Notes under the pieces: model-generated
Database searches by the model: none
What the model saw: only the letters and a program-made list of their open reading frames with translations
What the model was told of the DNA's origin: nothing
Assembly (NCBI GenBank): GCA_041905405.1
Contig: JAYRLC010000015.1
Location: 1-64,000, forward strand
Source: RAM1 sp041905405
Lineage (GTDB): Bacteria; Pseudomonadota; Gammaproteobacteria; Burkholderiales; Burkholderiaceae_C
Length of the DNA stretch: 64,000 nucleotides
Direction of reading: 5' to 3'
In this document: positions 8,265-17,161 of the stretch, one piece after another
Layout: the number at the start of each line of letters is the position of its first letter
Numbering within the stretch: the first letter of the stretch is position 1
Program-made: the position numbers and the translations under genes

Positions 8265-8690
8265 ATGGCCGCCATCTGGACGCACCCGATTTCGCCCGAG
8301 ATTCTTGCCGGCCTGCACAAGGACACGGCGGTGGAGCGGCTGGGCATCGAGTTTCTGGCGGTGGGCGACGACACCATCACCGCGCGCGTGCCGGTGGATG
8401 GGCGAACCAAACAACCCTATGGCCTGCTGCACGGTGGTGTGAGCGTGGTGCTGGCCGAGACGCTGGGCTCGTGCGGCGCGGCCTATTCGTGCCCCGAAGG
8501 CCACCGCGCCGTGGGGCTGGACATCAACGCCAACCACCTGAAGGGCGCGACCAGCGGCTGGGTCACGGGCGTCACGCGGCCGGTGCACGTGGGCCGCACG
8601 ACCCAGGTCTGGCAGATCGACCTGCGCAACGACGCGGGTGAACTCACCTGCGTGTCGCGCATCACGATGGCGGTGCTGGCGCCGCGTTGA
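8265..8690 (+). CDS. Hotdog-fold acyl-CoA thioesterase (PaaI/YdiI type)
   Basis: This 141-residue single-domain hotdog thioesterase should hydrolyse aromatic or medium-chain acyl-CoA. The conserved segment YGLLHGGVSVVLAETLGS (near residues 52-69) holds the HGG motif and the catalytic Glu of the YdiI/PaaI group. The C-terminal strand VSRITMAVLAPR completes the fold. An RBS (CAGGAGAC) precedes the ATG. The stop codon ends at 8690 and the stop of the convergent gabD begins at 8691, with no terminator between them. Whether it serves phenylacetate, DHNA-CoA or general housekeeping cannot be told from the sequence. Confidence 0.9.
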   Translation: MAAIWTHPISPEILAGLHKDTAVERLGIEFLAVGDDTITARVPVDGRTKQPYGLLHGGVSVVLAETLGSCGAAYSCPEGHRAVGLDINANHLKGATSGWVTGVTRPVHVGRTTQVWQIDLRNDAGELTCVSRITMAVLAPR

Positions 8691-10130
8691 TTACACGTTC
8701 GCGATGGCCACTGCGCGGACGTTCAGGTAGGCCTCCACAGCCTCCGGACCACCCTCGGACCCGTAGCCCGAATCCTTGATGCCGCCAAACGGCATTTCGG
8801 CGCTGGGCAGGGCCGGCATGTTCATCCACAGCATGCCCACTTCGACGCGGCGGGCCAGCAGGTCGGCGTTCTTCAGCGATTTGGTGAACGCGTAGCCGGC
8901 CAGGCCGAACGACAGGCGGTTGGCTTCGCTGATGGCTTCGTCCAGGGTGTTGAACGCGCGGATCGCGGCCACGGGGCCAAAGGGTTCGTCGTTGAAGATC
9001 TTGGCGTCCAGCGGCACTTCGTCCAGCACGGTGGGCTGCCAGAAGTTGCCGGCGTCGCCGATGCGCTCGCCACCGGCCAGCACCTTGGCGCCCTTGTTCA
9101 CGGCGTCGGCCTGGAACTCGGCCATGGCCGTCAGGCGGCGCGGGTTGGCCAGCGGGCCCATTTGCGTGCCTTCGGCCAGGCCGTCGCCGACCTTGAGCTT
9201 CTGCGCCTGGGCGGCCAGCGCCTGGGCGAATTCGGCGCGGATGCTTTCATGCACCAGGAAGCGCGTGGGCGAGATGCAGACCTGCCCTGCGTTGCGGAAC
9301 TTGGCAGCGCCGGCCGATTTGACGGCCAGCGCGATGTCGGCGTCCTCGCAGACGATCACGGGGGCGTGGCCGCCCAGCTCCATGGTCACGCGCTTCATGT
9401 GCTGGCCGGCCATGGCCGCCAGTTGCTTGCCCACGGGGGTGGAGCCGGTGAAGGTGATCTTGCGGATGACGGGGTGCGGGATCAGGTAGCTGGAGATTTC
9501 AGCCGGGTTGCCGTACACCAGGCCCAGCACGCCATTGGGAATGCCTGCGTCCTGGAACGCGCGGATCAGTTCGGCGGGGCCGGCCGGGGTTTCCTCGGGC
9601 GCCTTGACCAGCATGGAGCAGCCAGCGGCCAGCGCCGCGCCAACCTTGCGCACGACCTGGTTGATGGGAAAGTTCCACGGCGTGAACGCGGCCACCGGGC
9701 CGACCGGGTCCTTCACGACCATCTGGCGCACGTTCAGGTTGAAGCGCGACGGCACGATGCGGCCATACACGCGAAAGCCCTCTTCGGCGAACCATTCGAT
9801 GATGTCGGCGGCGGCCATGGCCTCGCCCTTGGCTTCGGGCAGCGGCTTGCCCTGTTCCTGGGTCAGCAGGCGGCCGATGGCTTCGGCGCGCTCGCGCATC
9901 AGGCCGGCGGCCTTGCGCATGATCTTGCTGCGCTCGGCGGCGGTCATGTCGCGCCAGGTTTCAAAGCCTTTTTGCGCGGCTTCCAGGGCCTTGTCCAGGT
10001 CCACCTTGCTGGCATGCGCGACACGGCCGATTTCCTTGCCGGTGGCCGGGTTGAAGACCGCCAGGGACTTGCCGTCGGCGGCGTCCTGCCACTGGCCGTT
10101 AATGAAGAGCTGGGTGTTGGGGTAGGTCAT
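8691..10130 (-). CDS. gabD: NAD(P)-dependent succinate-semialdehyde dehydrogenase
   Basis: This 479-residue ALDH-superfamily enzyme probably oxidises succinate semialdehyde (or glutarate semialdehyde) to the acid. The active-site residues are all present: Asn153 in FTPWNFPI, Glu251 in MELGGHAP and Cys285 in NAGQVCISPTR. KAPEETP and FTGSTPVGK line the cofactor site. Similarity along the whole length to the GabD group is better than to aromatic ALDHs. It lies 88 bp downstream of the RES toxin gene on the same strand but has its own spacing and is probably a separate unit. No GABA transaminase gene is nearby. Confidence 0.9.
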   Translation of the reverse strand: MTYPNTQLFINGQWQDAADGKSLAVFNPATGKEIGRVAHASKVDLDKALEAAQKGFETWRDMTAAERSKIMRKAAGLMRERAEAIGRLLTQEQGKPLPEAKGEAMAAADIIEWFAEEGFRVYGRIVPSRFNLNVRQMVVKDPVGPVAAFTPWNFPINQVVRKVGAALAAGCSMLVKAPEETPAGPAELIRAFQDAGIPNGVLGLVYGNPAEISSYLIPHPVIRKITFTGSTPVGKQLAAMAGQHMKRVTMELGGHAPVIVCEDADIALAVKSAGAAKFRNAGQVCISPTRFLVHESIRAEFAQALAAQAQKLKVGDGLAEGTQMGPLANPRRLTAMAEFQADAVNKGAKVLAGGERIGDAGNFWQPTVLDEVPLDAKIFNDEPFGPVAAIRAFNTLDEAISEANRLSFGLAGYAFTKSLKNADLLARRVEVGMLWMNMPALPSAEMPFGGIKDSGYGSEGGPEAVEAYLNVRAVAIANV

Positions 10131-10218
10131 GGTGCGTCTCGCAAGTGTTGTTCAGGGGTGTTGGACGGGCAACAGAACATGATAACCAGCCGGCCATGTC
10201 GGTGCTGCGCTGCGCCTT

Positions 10219-10923
10219 TCAGCCCATGTCGAACTGAAACCCTTGGTTTGCATGCGTGAGCAGCACGCGCTGGCGCGTGGTCTTGCAAGTCCAGGTCTGC
10301 TGGCGGTGCGGGTGCGGCAGGGCCAGCGCCTGCGGGTCAAAGACCGCTTCGCACAGCCCGCCTTCGCGCCGCGCGCTTTCGTATCGCACGGCCTGCACGG
10401 GTGGCTGCAACGCGCGCAGCGCCGCGGCCAGCGCGTGGCATTCGGCGTAGTCGTCGGCACGCCAAGCTGCGCGCTGCGCGGCCCAGGGCTTGGCCGTGAT
10501 GTCCATTTCCAGCCCCGAGAAGCGGGCCTGGAAGAACGTGAGTTCGGTGATGACCTGCTCCTGCGCCAGCCCGTCCGATTCGCTGAAGAAGCGCCAGCGC
10601 CAGTACGCGATCTCCGCCGCCACCGTGGCGGGTTCGTCAGCGCCGTACCAGGCGCCCGGCTCGTGCGCGCGGCGAAAACGCGACGGCCAGGGGGACGTGT
10701 AGCGAAATGGGGTGAACAGCAGGTAGTGAGCACCTTTCGCGTTGCCTGCTGCCCCGGCCGGCAGCGGGGGTTTGCTGGCCTCCAGCAGTTGTTCCAGCAG
10801 GTGCTGCTCCTGCAGGTCGTCCACCAGCCGCATCGTGGCGACGCGGTGCTGCGCCTCGACCCCGCGCCACAAGGTGCGCTGGGTCGGCCGCGCCTGGCCC
10901 AACCAATCAGCCGCCCACAGCAT
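10219..10923 (-). CDS. RES-domain toxin
   Basis: This 234-residue protein with a RES domain is the toxin partner of the Xre-type antitoxin encoded just upstream. RES toxins act on NAD+ (degradation or phosphorolysis, or ADP-ribosyl transfer). Recognisable segments are LWRGVEAQHRVATMRLVD with a conserved Arg, FRYTSPWPSRFRRA, and GAWYGADEPATVAAEIAYWR with the conserved Tyr and Glu of the active site. The start ATG (10921-10923) overlaps the antitoxin stop as ATGA, so translation is coupled. The open frame extends upstream through the antitoxin, but that part is a shadow. Toxin-second order is usual for this family. Confidence 0.88.
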   Translation of the reverse strand: MLWAADWLGQARPTQRTLWRGVEAQHRVATMRLVDDLQEQHLLEQLLEASKPPLPAGAAGNAKGAHYLLFTPFRYTSPWPSRFRRAHEPGAWYGADEPATVAAEIAYWRWRFFSESDGLAQEQVITELTFFQARFSGLEMDITAKPWAAQRAAWRADDYAECHALAAALRALQPPVQAVRYESARREGGLCEAVFDPQALALPHPHRQQTWTCKTTRQRVLLTHANQGFQFDMG

Positions 10924-11306
10924 CAGGCCAGCGCCCGGGCGCCGTCCAGGTAGCCCACGACGCGTACCAGGCCGTCCACGCGCTGGATGGCGTCGCGCGG
11001 CGCCTCGTTGAAGGCGTGGTTGAAGCTGGCCATCCACAGGCGGCGGTGCCGCTCGTCGTTGCCCACCAGCGCGTCCAGCGAGCGGTACACGCGCACCAGC
11101 AGCGTGGCGAGCTCAGCGGGCTTGCTGCCCATGTCCAGCGTCTTGTCGCCCTTGGCCATTCGCGAGATCTGCGATTCACTCAGGCCCACTACGCGGGCCA
11201 GCGTGGCGTTGGTCAGGCCCAGCAAGCCAGCCGCCCGCAGCGTGGCCTTGGTCAGCACGGCGGCAGGGGCTGGAGACGTCTGGCGGATGGTGGCGGTCTG
11301 CATCAT
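10923..11306 (-). CDS. Xre/ParS/MbcA-type antitoxin (DUF2384)
   Basis: This 127-residue protein has a central Xre-like helix-turn-helix (NATLARVVGLSESQISRMAKG). It is followed by the C-terminal DUF2384 domain (LDALVGNDERHRRLWMASFN, then PRDAIQRVDGLVRVVGYLDG) that inserts into the RES toxin active site in related pairs. The ATG at 11306 has GAAGG upstream, so I prefer it to a TTG seven codons earlier and to the ATG next to it. A perfect 12-bp palindrome at 11333-11344 lies 26 bp upstream and is the likely autoregulatory operator. Confidence 0.88.
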   Translation of the reverse strand: MMQTATIRQTSPAPAAVLTKATLRAAGLLGLTNATLARVVGLSESQISRMAKGDKTLDMGSKPAELATLLVRVYRSLDALVGNDERHRRLWMASFNHAFNEAPRDAIQRVDGLVRVVGYLDGARALA

Positions 11307-11332
11307 GTGGCGGCCTTCGCGATTCAAACGGG

Positions 11333-11344
11333 TTGCTGCAGCAA
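11333..11344. promoter_or_regulatory. Palindromic operator of the RES/Xre pair
   Basis: TTGCTGCAGCAA is a perfect 12-bp palindrome, 26 bp upstream of the antitoxin start and 46 bp upstream of the divergent MATE gene. Position and symmetry fit autoregulation by the Xre antitoxin. The MATE gene may be affected as well. Confidence 0.55.
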
Positions 11345-11390
11345 TTATGAGCCCGCTTTATTCCCATGGCAACCCTGCTACCATGGCCGC

Positions 11391-12749
11391 ATGAATCTGC
11401 CACCCCCCGCCGCCGCCCCGCTCACGCGTCGCTTCATCGCTTTCCTGGGCCCGCTGGTGCTGACCAACGTGCTGCAGGCGCTGTCGGGCACGTTCAACAG
11501 CGTGTTCCTGGGCCAGATGCTTGGGCCGCACGCGCTGGCCGCGGCGATCGCGTTCTTTCCGGTGTTCATGACGCTGTTCGCCTTTGTGATCGGCCTGGGC
11601 ACGGGCGCGTCCATTCTGGTCGGGCAGGCCTGGGGCGCCAGGCAGACGGAGAAGGTGCGTGACATCGCGGGCACGGTGCTGCTGGGCGGCGCGGCGCTGG
11701 GCACGGCCATTGCCGTGGCCGGCTGGTGGGTTGCGGGCCCTCTCCTGCGCGGTCTGGGCACGCCGGCCGAAGTGCTGCCCGACGCCATCGCCTACGCGCA
11801 TGTGATGCTGCTGGCCATGCCGGTGCTGTTCCTGTCCATGTTGGCGGCGGCGTTGCTGCGCGGCATGGGTGACACCGTGACGCCACTGGGCGTGCTGATC
11901 GTGACCTGCGCCGTGTCGGCTGTGCTGACGCCGCTGATCATTTCGGGCCGGCTGGGCCTGCCGCCGCAGGGCACGGCCAGCGCGGCCTGGGGCACGCTGG
12001 TAGCCACGACGGTGGCGCTGCTGTGGCTGGGCTGGCGGCTGTCCCGGCGGCAGCACCTGCTGGCGCCGCAGGCGCTGCGCGGGCGGCTGCGCTGGCGTGG
12101 CGACCTGCTGCGCCCGGTGGCCAAGCTGGGAGTGCCCACGGGGCTGTTCTTTATCACCGGGTCGCTGGCCGACGTGGGGCTGATGTCGCTGGTCAACCAG
12201 CATGGCGCGTCGTCGGTCGCGGCCTGGGGCGCGGCGCAGCACGTGACCTCGTATGTGCAGTTCCCTGCCATGTCGATCGCGATTGCGTCGTCGGTCTTCG
12301 CGGCCCAGGCCATAGGCGCCGGGCGTGCCGAGCAGGCGCATGAGGTCACGCGCGTGGGGCTCAAGCTGAACCTGATGCTGACCGGCGGGCTGGCGATCAT
12401 GGTGGCGGTGCTCGCGCCGCTGGCCATGCGCATTTTCACCAGTGACCAGGCCGTGGTGTCGCTGGGGGCGCAGCTGCTGCACATCAGCGTCTGGGGCGCG
12501 ATGCTGCTGGGCGTGGGCAGCGTGTTCAGCAGCGTCATGCGGGCGGCGGGCACGGTGCGCACGCCCATGCTGATCTCGCTGGGCTGCCTGGCGTTCCTGC
12601 AGTTCCCGGTGGGCTGGGCCATCAACCGGGCCGTGGGACTGCCCGGGCTGTGGATCACCTATCTGGTGACGTACGGCTGCGGCGCGGCGTTGCAGGCGGC
12701 GTATTACTTCGGGGTGTGGCGCAAGAAGCCGATCCGCAAGCTGGTCTGA
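11391..12749 (+). CDS. MATE family efflux transporter
   Basis: This 452-residue inner-membrane protein has about 12 helices in two homologous halves, as in multidrug and toxic compound extrusion proteins that expel cationic drugs or metabolites using Na+ or H+ gradients. Family landmarks are FLGPLVLTNVLQALSGTFNS near the N-terminus, FFPVFMTLFAFVIGLGTGAS, the LLRGMGDTVTPL segment, and SSVMRAAGTVRTPMLIS in the second half. The ATG at 11391 begins the family-typical N-terminus, and the long open frame upstream is antisense to the antitoxin. The substrate is unknown. Confidence 0.9.
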   Translation: MNLPPPAAAPLTRRFIAFLGPLVLTNVLQALSGTFNSVFLGQMLGPHALAAAIAFFPVFMTLFAFVIGLGTGASILVGQAWGARQTEKVRDIAGTVLLGGAALGTAIAVAGWWVAGPLLRGLGTPAEVLPDAIAYAHVMLLAMPVLFLSMLAAALLRGMGDTVTPLGVLIVTCAVSAVLTPLIISGRLGLPPQGTASAAWGTLVATTVALLWLGWRLSRRQHLLAPQALRGRLRWRGDLLRPVAKLGVPTGLFFITGSLADVGLMSLVNQHGASSVAAWGAAQHVTSYVQFPAMSIAIASSVFAAQAIGAGRAEQAHEVTRVGLKLNLMLTGGLAIMVAVLAPLAMRIFTSDQAVVSLGAQLLHISVWGAMLLGVGSVFSSVMRAAGTVRTPMLISLGCLAFLQFPVGWAINRAVGLPGLWITYLVTYGCGAALQAAYYFGVWRKKPIRKLV

Positions 12750-12843
12750 AACATCTGCTTCCCACGGCGTGTCGATTTCGCGGCAAGCTGTTCGTCGTGG
12801 AACTGAAACGCTTTTGTTTTGACCCTTTTTGCAGGAGACCGCC

Positions 12844-13281
12844 ATGCGATTCATGATTCTTGTCAAAGCCACCGCCGACAGCGAGGCCGGCATCATGCCG
12901 ACCGAGGCCGAGTTCGCCGCCATGGGCCAGTTCAACGAAGAGCTGGTCAAGGCCGGCGTGATGGAGGCCGGCGAAGGCCTGCACCCCAGCCGCAAGGGCG
13001 CGCGCGTGCAGTTTTCGGGCAAGGACCGGCGCGTGGTGGACGGCCCGTTCGCCCAGACCCAGGAGCTGGTCGCGGGCTTCTGGATCTGGAAGTGCGCGTC
13101 GCTGCAGGAAGCGGTCGACTGGGTCAAGCGCTGCCCCAACCCCATGCGCACGGATTCAGAGATCGAGATCCGCCAGATCTACGGCGCAGAAGATTTTGGC
13201 GATGCGCTGACACCGGAGCTGAAGGCGCAGGAAGAACGGCTGCGCACCGAGGTGCAGAAGCAGCAGGGCAAAGCTGGCTGA
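12844..13281 (+). CDS. YCII-related / DGPF-domain protein
   Basis: This 145-residue cytoplasmic protein begins MRFMILVKATADSE and contains the hallmark DGPF (VVDGPFAQTQELVAGFWIW, near residues 63-82) and EIRQIYGAEDFG. DGPF proteins are ferredoxin-fold YCII relatives often encoded beside ECF sigma factors, but none is present here. The biochemical role is not established. An RBS (CAGGAGACC) precedes the ATG at 12844, which I prefer to an in-frame ATG five codons earlier. The 94 bp before it contain no clear element. Confidence 0.85.
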   Translation: MRFMILVKATADSEAGIMPTEAEFAAMGQFNEELVKAGVMEAGEGLHPSRKGARVQFSGKDRRVVDGPFAQTQELVAGFWIWKCASLQEAVDWVKRCPNPMRTDSEIEIRQIYGAEDFGDALTPELKAQEERLRTEVQKQQGKAG

Positions 13282-13301
13282 GCTAGTCGCCGGAAGCGGC
13301 G

Positions 13302-13349
13302 CGCGCCATGCGCTCGCCTATTCGGATGCAGCTCGCGCCATGCGCTCGC
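13302..13349. repeat. Tandem duplication of the cobalamin adenosyltransferase tail
   Basis: The 16-mer CGCGCCATGCGCTCGC occurs at 13302-13317 and 13334-13349, 32 bp apart, straddling the stop codon of the gene at 13318. On the minus strand the copies encode SERMARAASE-stop and then GERMARAASGD-stop. The last ten or so codons including the stop were therefore duplicated in tandem. Confidence 0.75.
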
Positions 13350-13884
13350 TCTTCCAGTACACATCGTCCCCACCGTTCATGCGGTTGCACACGCGTGCCA
13401 GTACGAACATCAGGTCGCTCAGGCGGTTGAGGTACTGGCGCGGCGTGTCCTTCAGCGCCTCGGCCACGCCCAGCGCCACGACGGCGCGTTCGGCGCGCCG
13501 CGCCACGGTGCGGCACACATGCGCCTGTGACGCCGCGCGGTTGCCCGCGGGCAATATGAATTCCTGCAACCTCGGCAACTGCTCGTTGTACGTCGCCAGC
13601 GCCTCATCCAGCGCCAGCACCGCGTCGGGCTTGAGCAGCTCGAAACCGGGGATGGACAGTTCGCCGCCCAGGTTGAAGAGCTGGTGTTGCACCTCCACCA
13701 GCACGTCGCGCACACCGTCGGGCAACTGCTCGCACAGCAGCAGGCCGATGTGGGAGTTCAGCTCGTCCACGTCGCCCATGGCGTGCACGCGCAGTGAATC
13801 CTTGGACACGCGCGTGTTGTCGCCCAGGCCGGTGGTGCCGTTGTCGCCGGTGCGCGTGGCGATTTGTGTGAGTCTGTTTCCCAT
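13318..13884 (-). CDS. Cob(I)yrinic acid a,c-diamide / cob(I)alamin adenosyltransferase (PduO type)
   Basis: The 188-residue enzyme transfers the adenosyl group of ATP to cob(I)alamin, making coenzyme B12. The N-terminal ATP-binding motif TRTGDNGTTGLGD lies at residues 9-21. VDELNSHIG and the C-terminal RQYLNRLSDLMFVLARVCN complete the PduO signature. The start at 13884 gives the usual N-terminus, and the upstream in-frame ATGs lack family similarity. The last residues (SERMARAASE) are repeated after the stop in a diverged tandem copy, suggesting recent change at the C-terminus outside the catalytic core. Confidence 0.92.
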   Translation of the reverse strand: MGNRLTQIATRTGDNGTTGLGDNTRVSKDSLRVHAMGDVDELNSHIGLLLCEQLPDGVRDVLVEVQHQLFNLGGELSIPGFELLKPDAVLALDEALATYNEQLPRLQEFILPAGNRAASQAHVCRTVARRAERAVVALGVAEALKDTPRQYLNRLSDLMFVLARVCNRMNGGDDVYWKSERMARAASE

Positions 13885-13994
13885 GGTGCCGCCCATTGTG
13901 CCCAAGCGGGCGGACATCCCCATTTCCGGCGATGGCGCGGGGCACGTCCCGCCGGTAGCGTCCGGTCTTCCAGCACAACAACAAGGAACATTTC

Positions 13995-14441
13995 ATGACG
14001 CTTCGCTCCATCGCATCCACCCTGGCCGCCGCGGCGCTTGCGGCAGCCGCGCCCGCCGCCTGGTCCCAATCCACCGTCGGTGAATTGCTCGACAAGGGCG
14101 GCGCGCGACTGCTCAAGGCCGACTACGACGCGCTGATGCCGGCGCGCGTTCAGTACCGCTGGCCCAACAACCAGGGCGAAGGCGACCTGGTCATGACCGC
14201 CGACGGCAAGATCACCGGCACGGAATACCACTTCAGCAGCCGCAGCGATTCGCCCGCGGCGGGAACCTGGGCCGTCGCCGAAGACGGCAAGATCTGCACG
14301 CCCAAGGAAATGAAGGCCTGGGGGCGCCGCACCGACCTGTGCTGGTACACGTTCCGCCTGGGAGACGATTCGTTCATGAGCGCGACCACCGAACGCGACG
14401 GCAAGCTCATGAAGATCAAATCCATCGCCCGTCTGCCGTAG
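13995..14441 (+). CDS. Secreted protein of unknown function (DUF995-like)
   Basis: The 148-residue protein has a signal peptide ending at AAWSQ and a mature domain with repeating short strands: GDLVMTADGKITGTEYH, GTWAVAEDGKICTPKEMKAW and LCWYTFRLGDDSF. The alternation of TADGKI and EDGKIC and the two cysteines resemble small periplasmic beta-barrel or DUF995-type proteins. I cannot assign a function. It is divergent from the adenosyltransferase, with an RBS (AACAAGGAAC) before the ATG, and precedes two EF-hand genes on the same strand. Confidence 0.7.
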   Translation: MTLRSIASTLAAAALAAAAPAAWSQSTVGELLDKGGARLLKADYDALMPARVQYRWPNNQGEGDLVMTADGKITGTEYHFSSRSDSPAAGTWAVAEDGKICTPKEMKAWGRRTDLCWYTFRLGDDSFMSATTERDGKLMKIKSIARLP

Positions 14442-14545
14442 AGCCGGCGCTCTCCTACGCGACATGGCGGCATGCGGACGTGGCACCGCAGCCCTCCCGC
14501 GCCCACACTGGACGATGCGGGCCTGTGTCCGCAAAGGAGACCGTC

Positions 14546-14875
14546 ATGCGTAACCACGTTTTTGCCCTGACAGCGGTCATGGTGATGCTGGCCGGGCCTG
14601 TCGCAGCCCAGCAGGCACCCGGTCCGGCAGCGGAGCCGGCGCTTGCGCCCGCGGCGGGCGCGATCATTGCACCGCCCTCTGTCACAACCCCGGCTCCCAG
14701 AGGCTGGACAGCCCAGCAGGTCGCAGAAGGCTTCATGCGCGCCGACACGAACCGCGATGGCGCACTCACGCGCGCCGAGGCTGCGTCGCTAGGTATCCGC
14801 CAGCGTTTCGAGGAAATGGACGCCAACAAGGACGGCCAGCTTTCGCGCTCGGAACTTGAGGCCGGCGTTTTGTAA
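14546..14875 (+). CDS. Secreted EF-hand protein 1
   Basis: The 109-residue protein has a signal peptide (LTAVMVMLAGPVAAQ), an Ala/Pro-rich linker of about 35 residues, then two EF-hands. The loops are DTNRDGALTRAE and DANKDGQLSRSE, both with the canonical Asp/Asn ligands at positions 1, 3 and 5 and Glu at 12, so calcium binding is likely. It is periplasmic or exported. The start at 14546 has GGAGA before it, and the upstream open frame is not coding. The next gene encodes a paralogue with the same domain order. Confidence 0.85.
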   Translation: MRNHVFALTAVMVMLAGPVAAQQAPGPAAEPALAPAAGAIIAPPSVTTPAPRGWTAQQVAEGFMRADTNRDGALTRAEAASLGIRQRFEEMDANKDGQLSRSELEAGVL

Positions 14876-15000
14876 TGCAAGGCTGCGGCGCGGCAAACTT
14901 CCGTAGCCGCATGTGTCTGCCGCAACAGCAGGCAATAAGTCTGGCTTTGCCCGTGGCGCTGCGGTGCAATGGGCGTTCACTCAACGAAAGGATTCATCCG

Positions 15001-15324
15001 ATGACCGTGAAGAAGAGACGACTCATTGCCAACTTTGAGGCGCGCAGCGTCGCGCTGTTCGCCACCCTGAGCCTGGGCACCGTGATGGCGCTGCACGCGC
15101 AGACCGCCGCCCAGCAACCCATCCCGCCCAGCAAGAACAACTGGACCACCGCCCAGATTTCCGAGGCGTTCAAGCGCCTGGACGCCAACGGCGACGGCCT
15201 GATCAGCCGCGAAGAAGCCGCCGTGGCGCGCGGCGTGGCCAAACATTTCGACCAGGCTGACACCAACCGCGACGGCGCCCTGTCCGCCAGCGAGTTTGAA
15301 AACGCGATGAAGCAGGCTTCCTAA
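15001..15324 (+). CDS. Secreted EF-hand protein 2
   Basis: This 107-residue paralogue of the preceding protein has a longer basic N-terminus before a hydrophobic export helix (LFATLSLGTVMALHAQ). The common motif WTTAQISEAFKRLDAN matches WTAQQVAEGFMRADTN of the neighbour. The two EF-hand loops, DANGDGLISREE and DTNRDGALSASE, are complete. An RBS (AACGAAAGGA) precedes the ATG. The pair probably arose by tandem duplication; the linkers have diverged far more than the EF-hands. A role in calcium-dependent envelope sensing or binding is inference. Confidence 0.85.
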   Translation: MTVKKRRLIANFEARSVALFATLSLGTVMALHAQTAAQQPIPPSKNNWTTAQISEAFKRLDANGDGLISREEAAVARGVAKHFDQADTNRDGALSASEFENAMKQAS

Positions 15325-15388
15325 GCCTTTCGCCTGCCTTGTCCGGCCGCCGCGCCGGGTGCTATCGTCATTGCAGGAGACACATGCA

Positions 15389-17134
<1,746 letters not shown>

Positions 17135-17161
17135 ACTGGCAGGCTGCCCCTGGAGAGTCCC

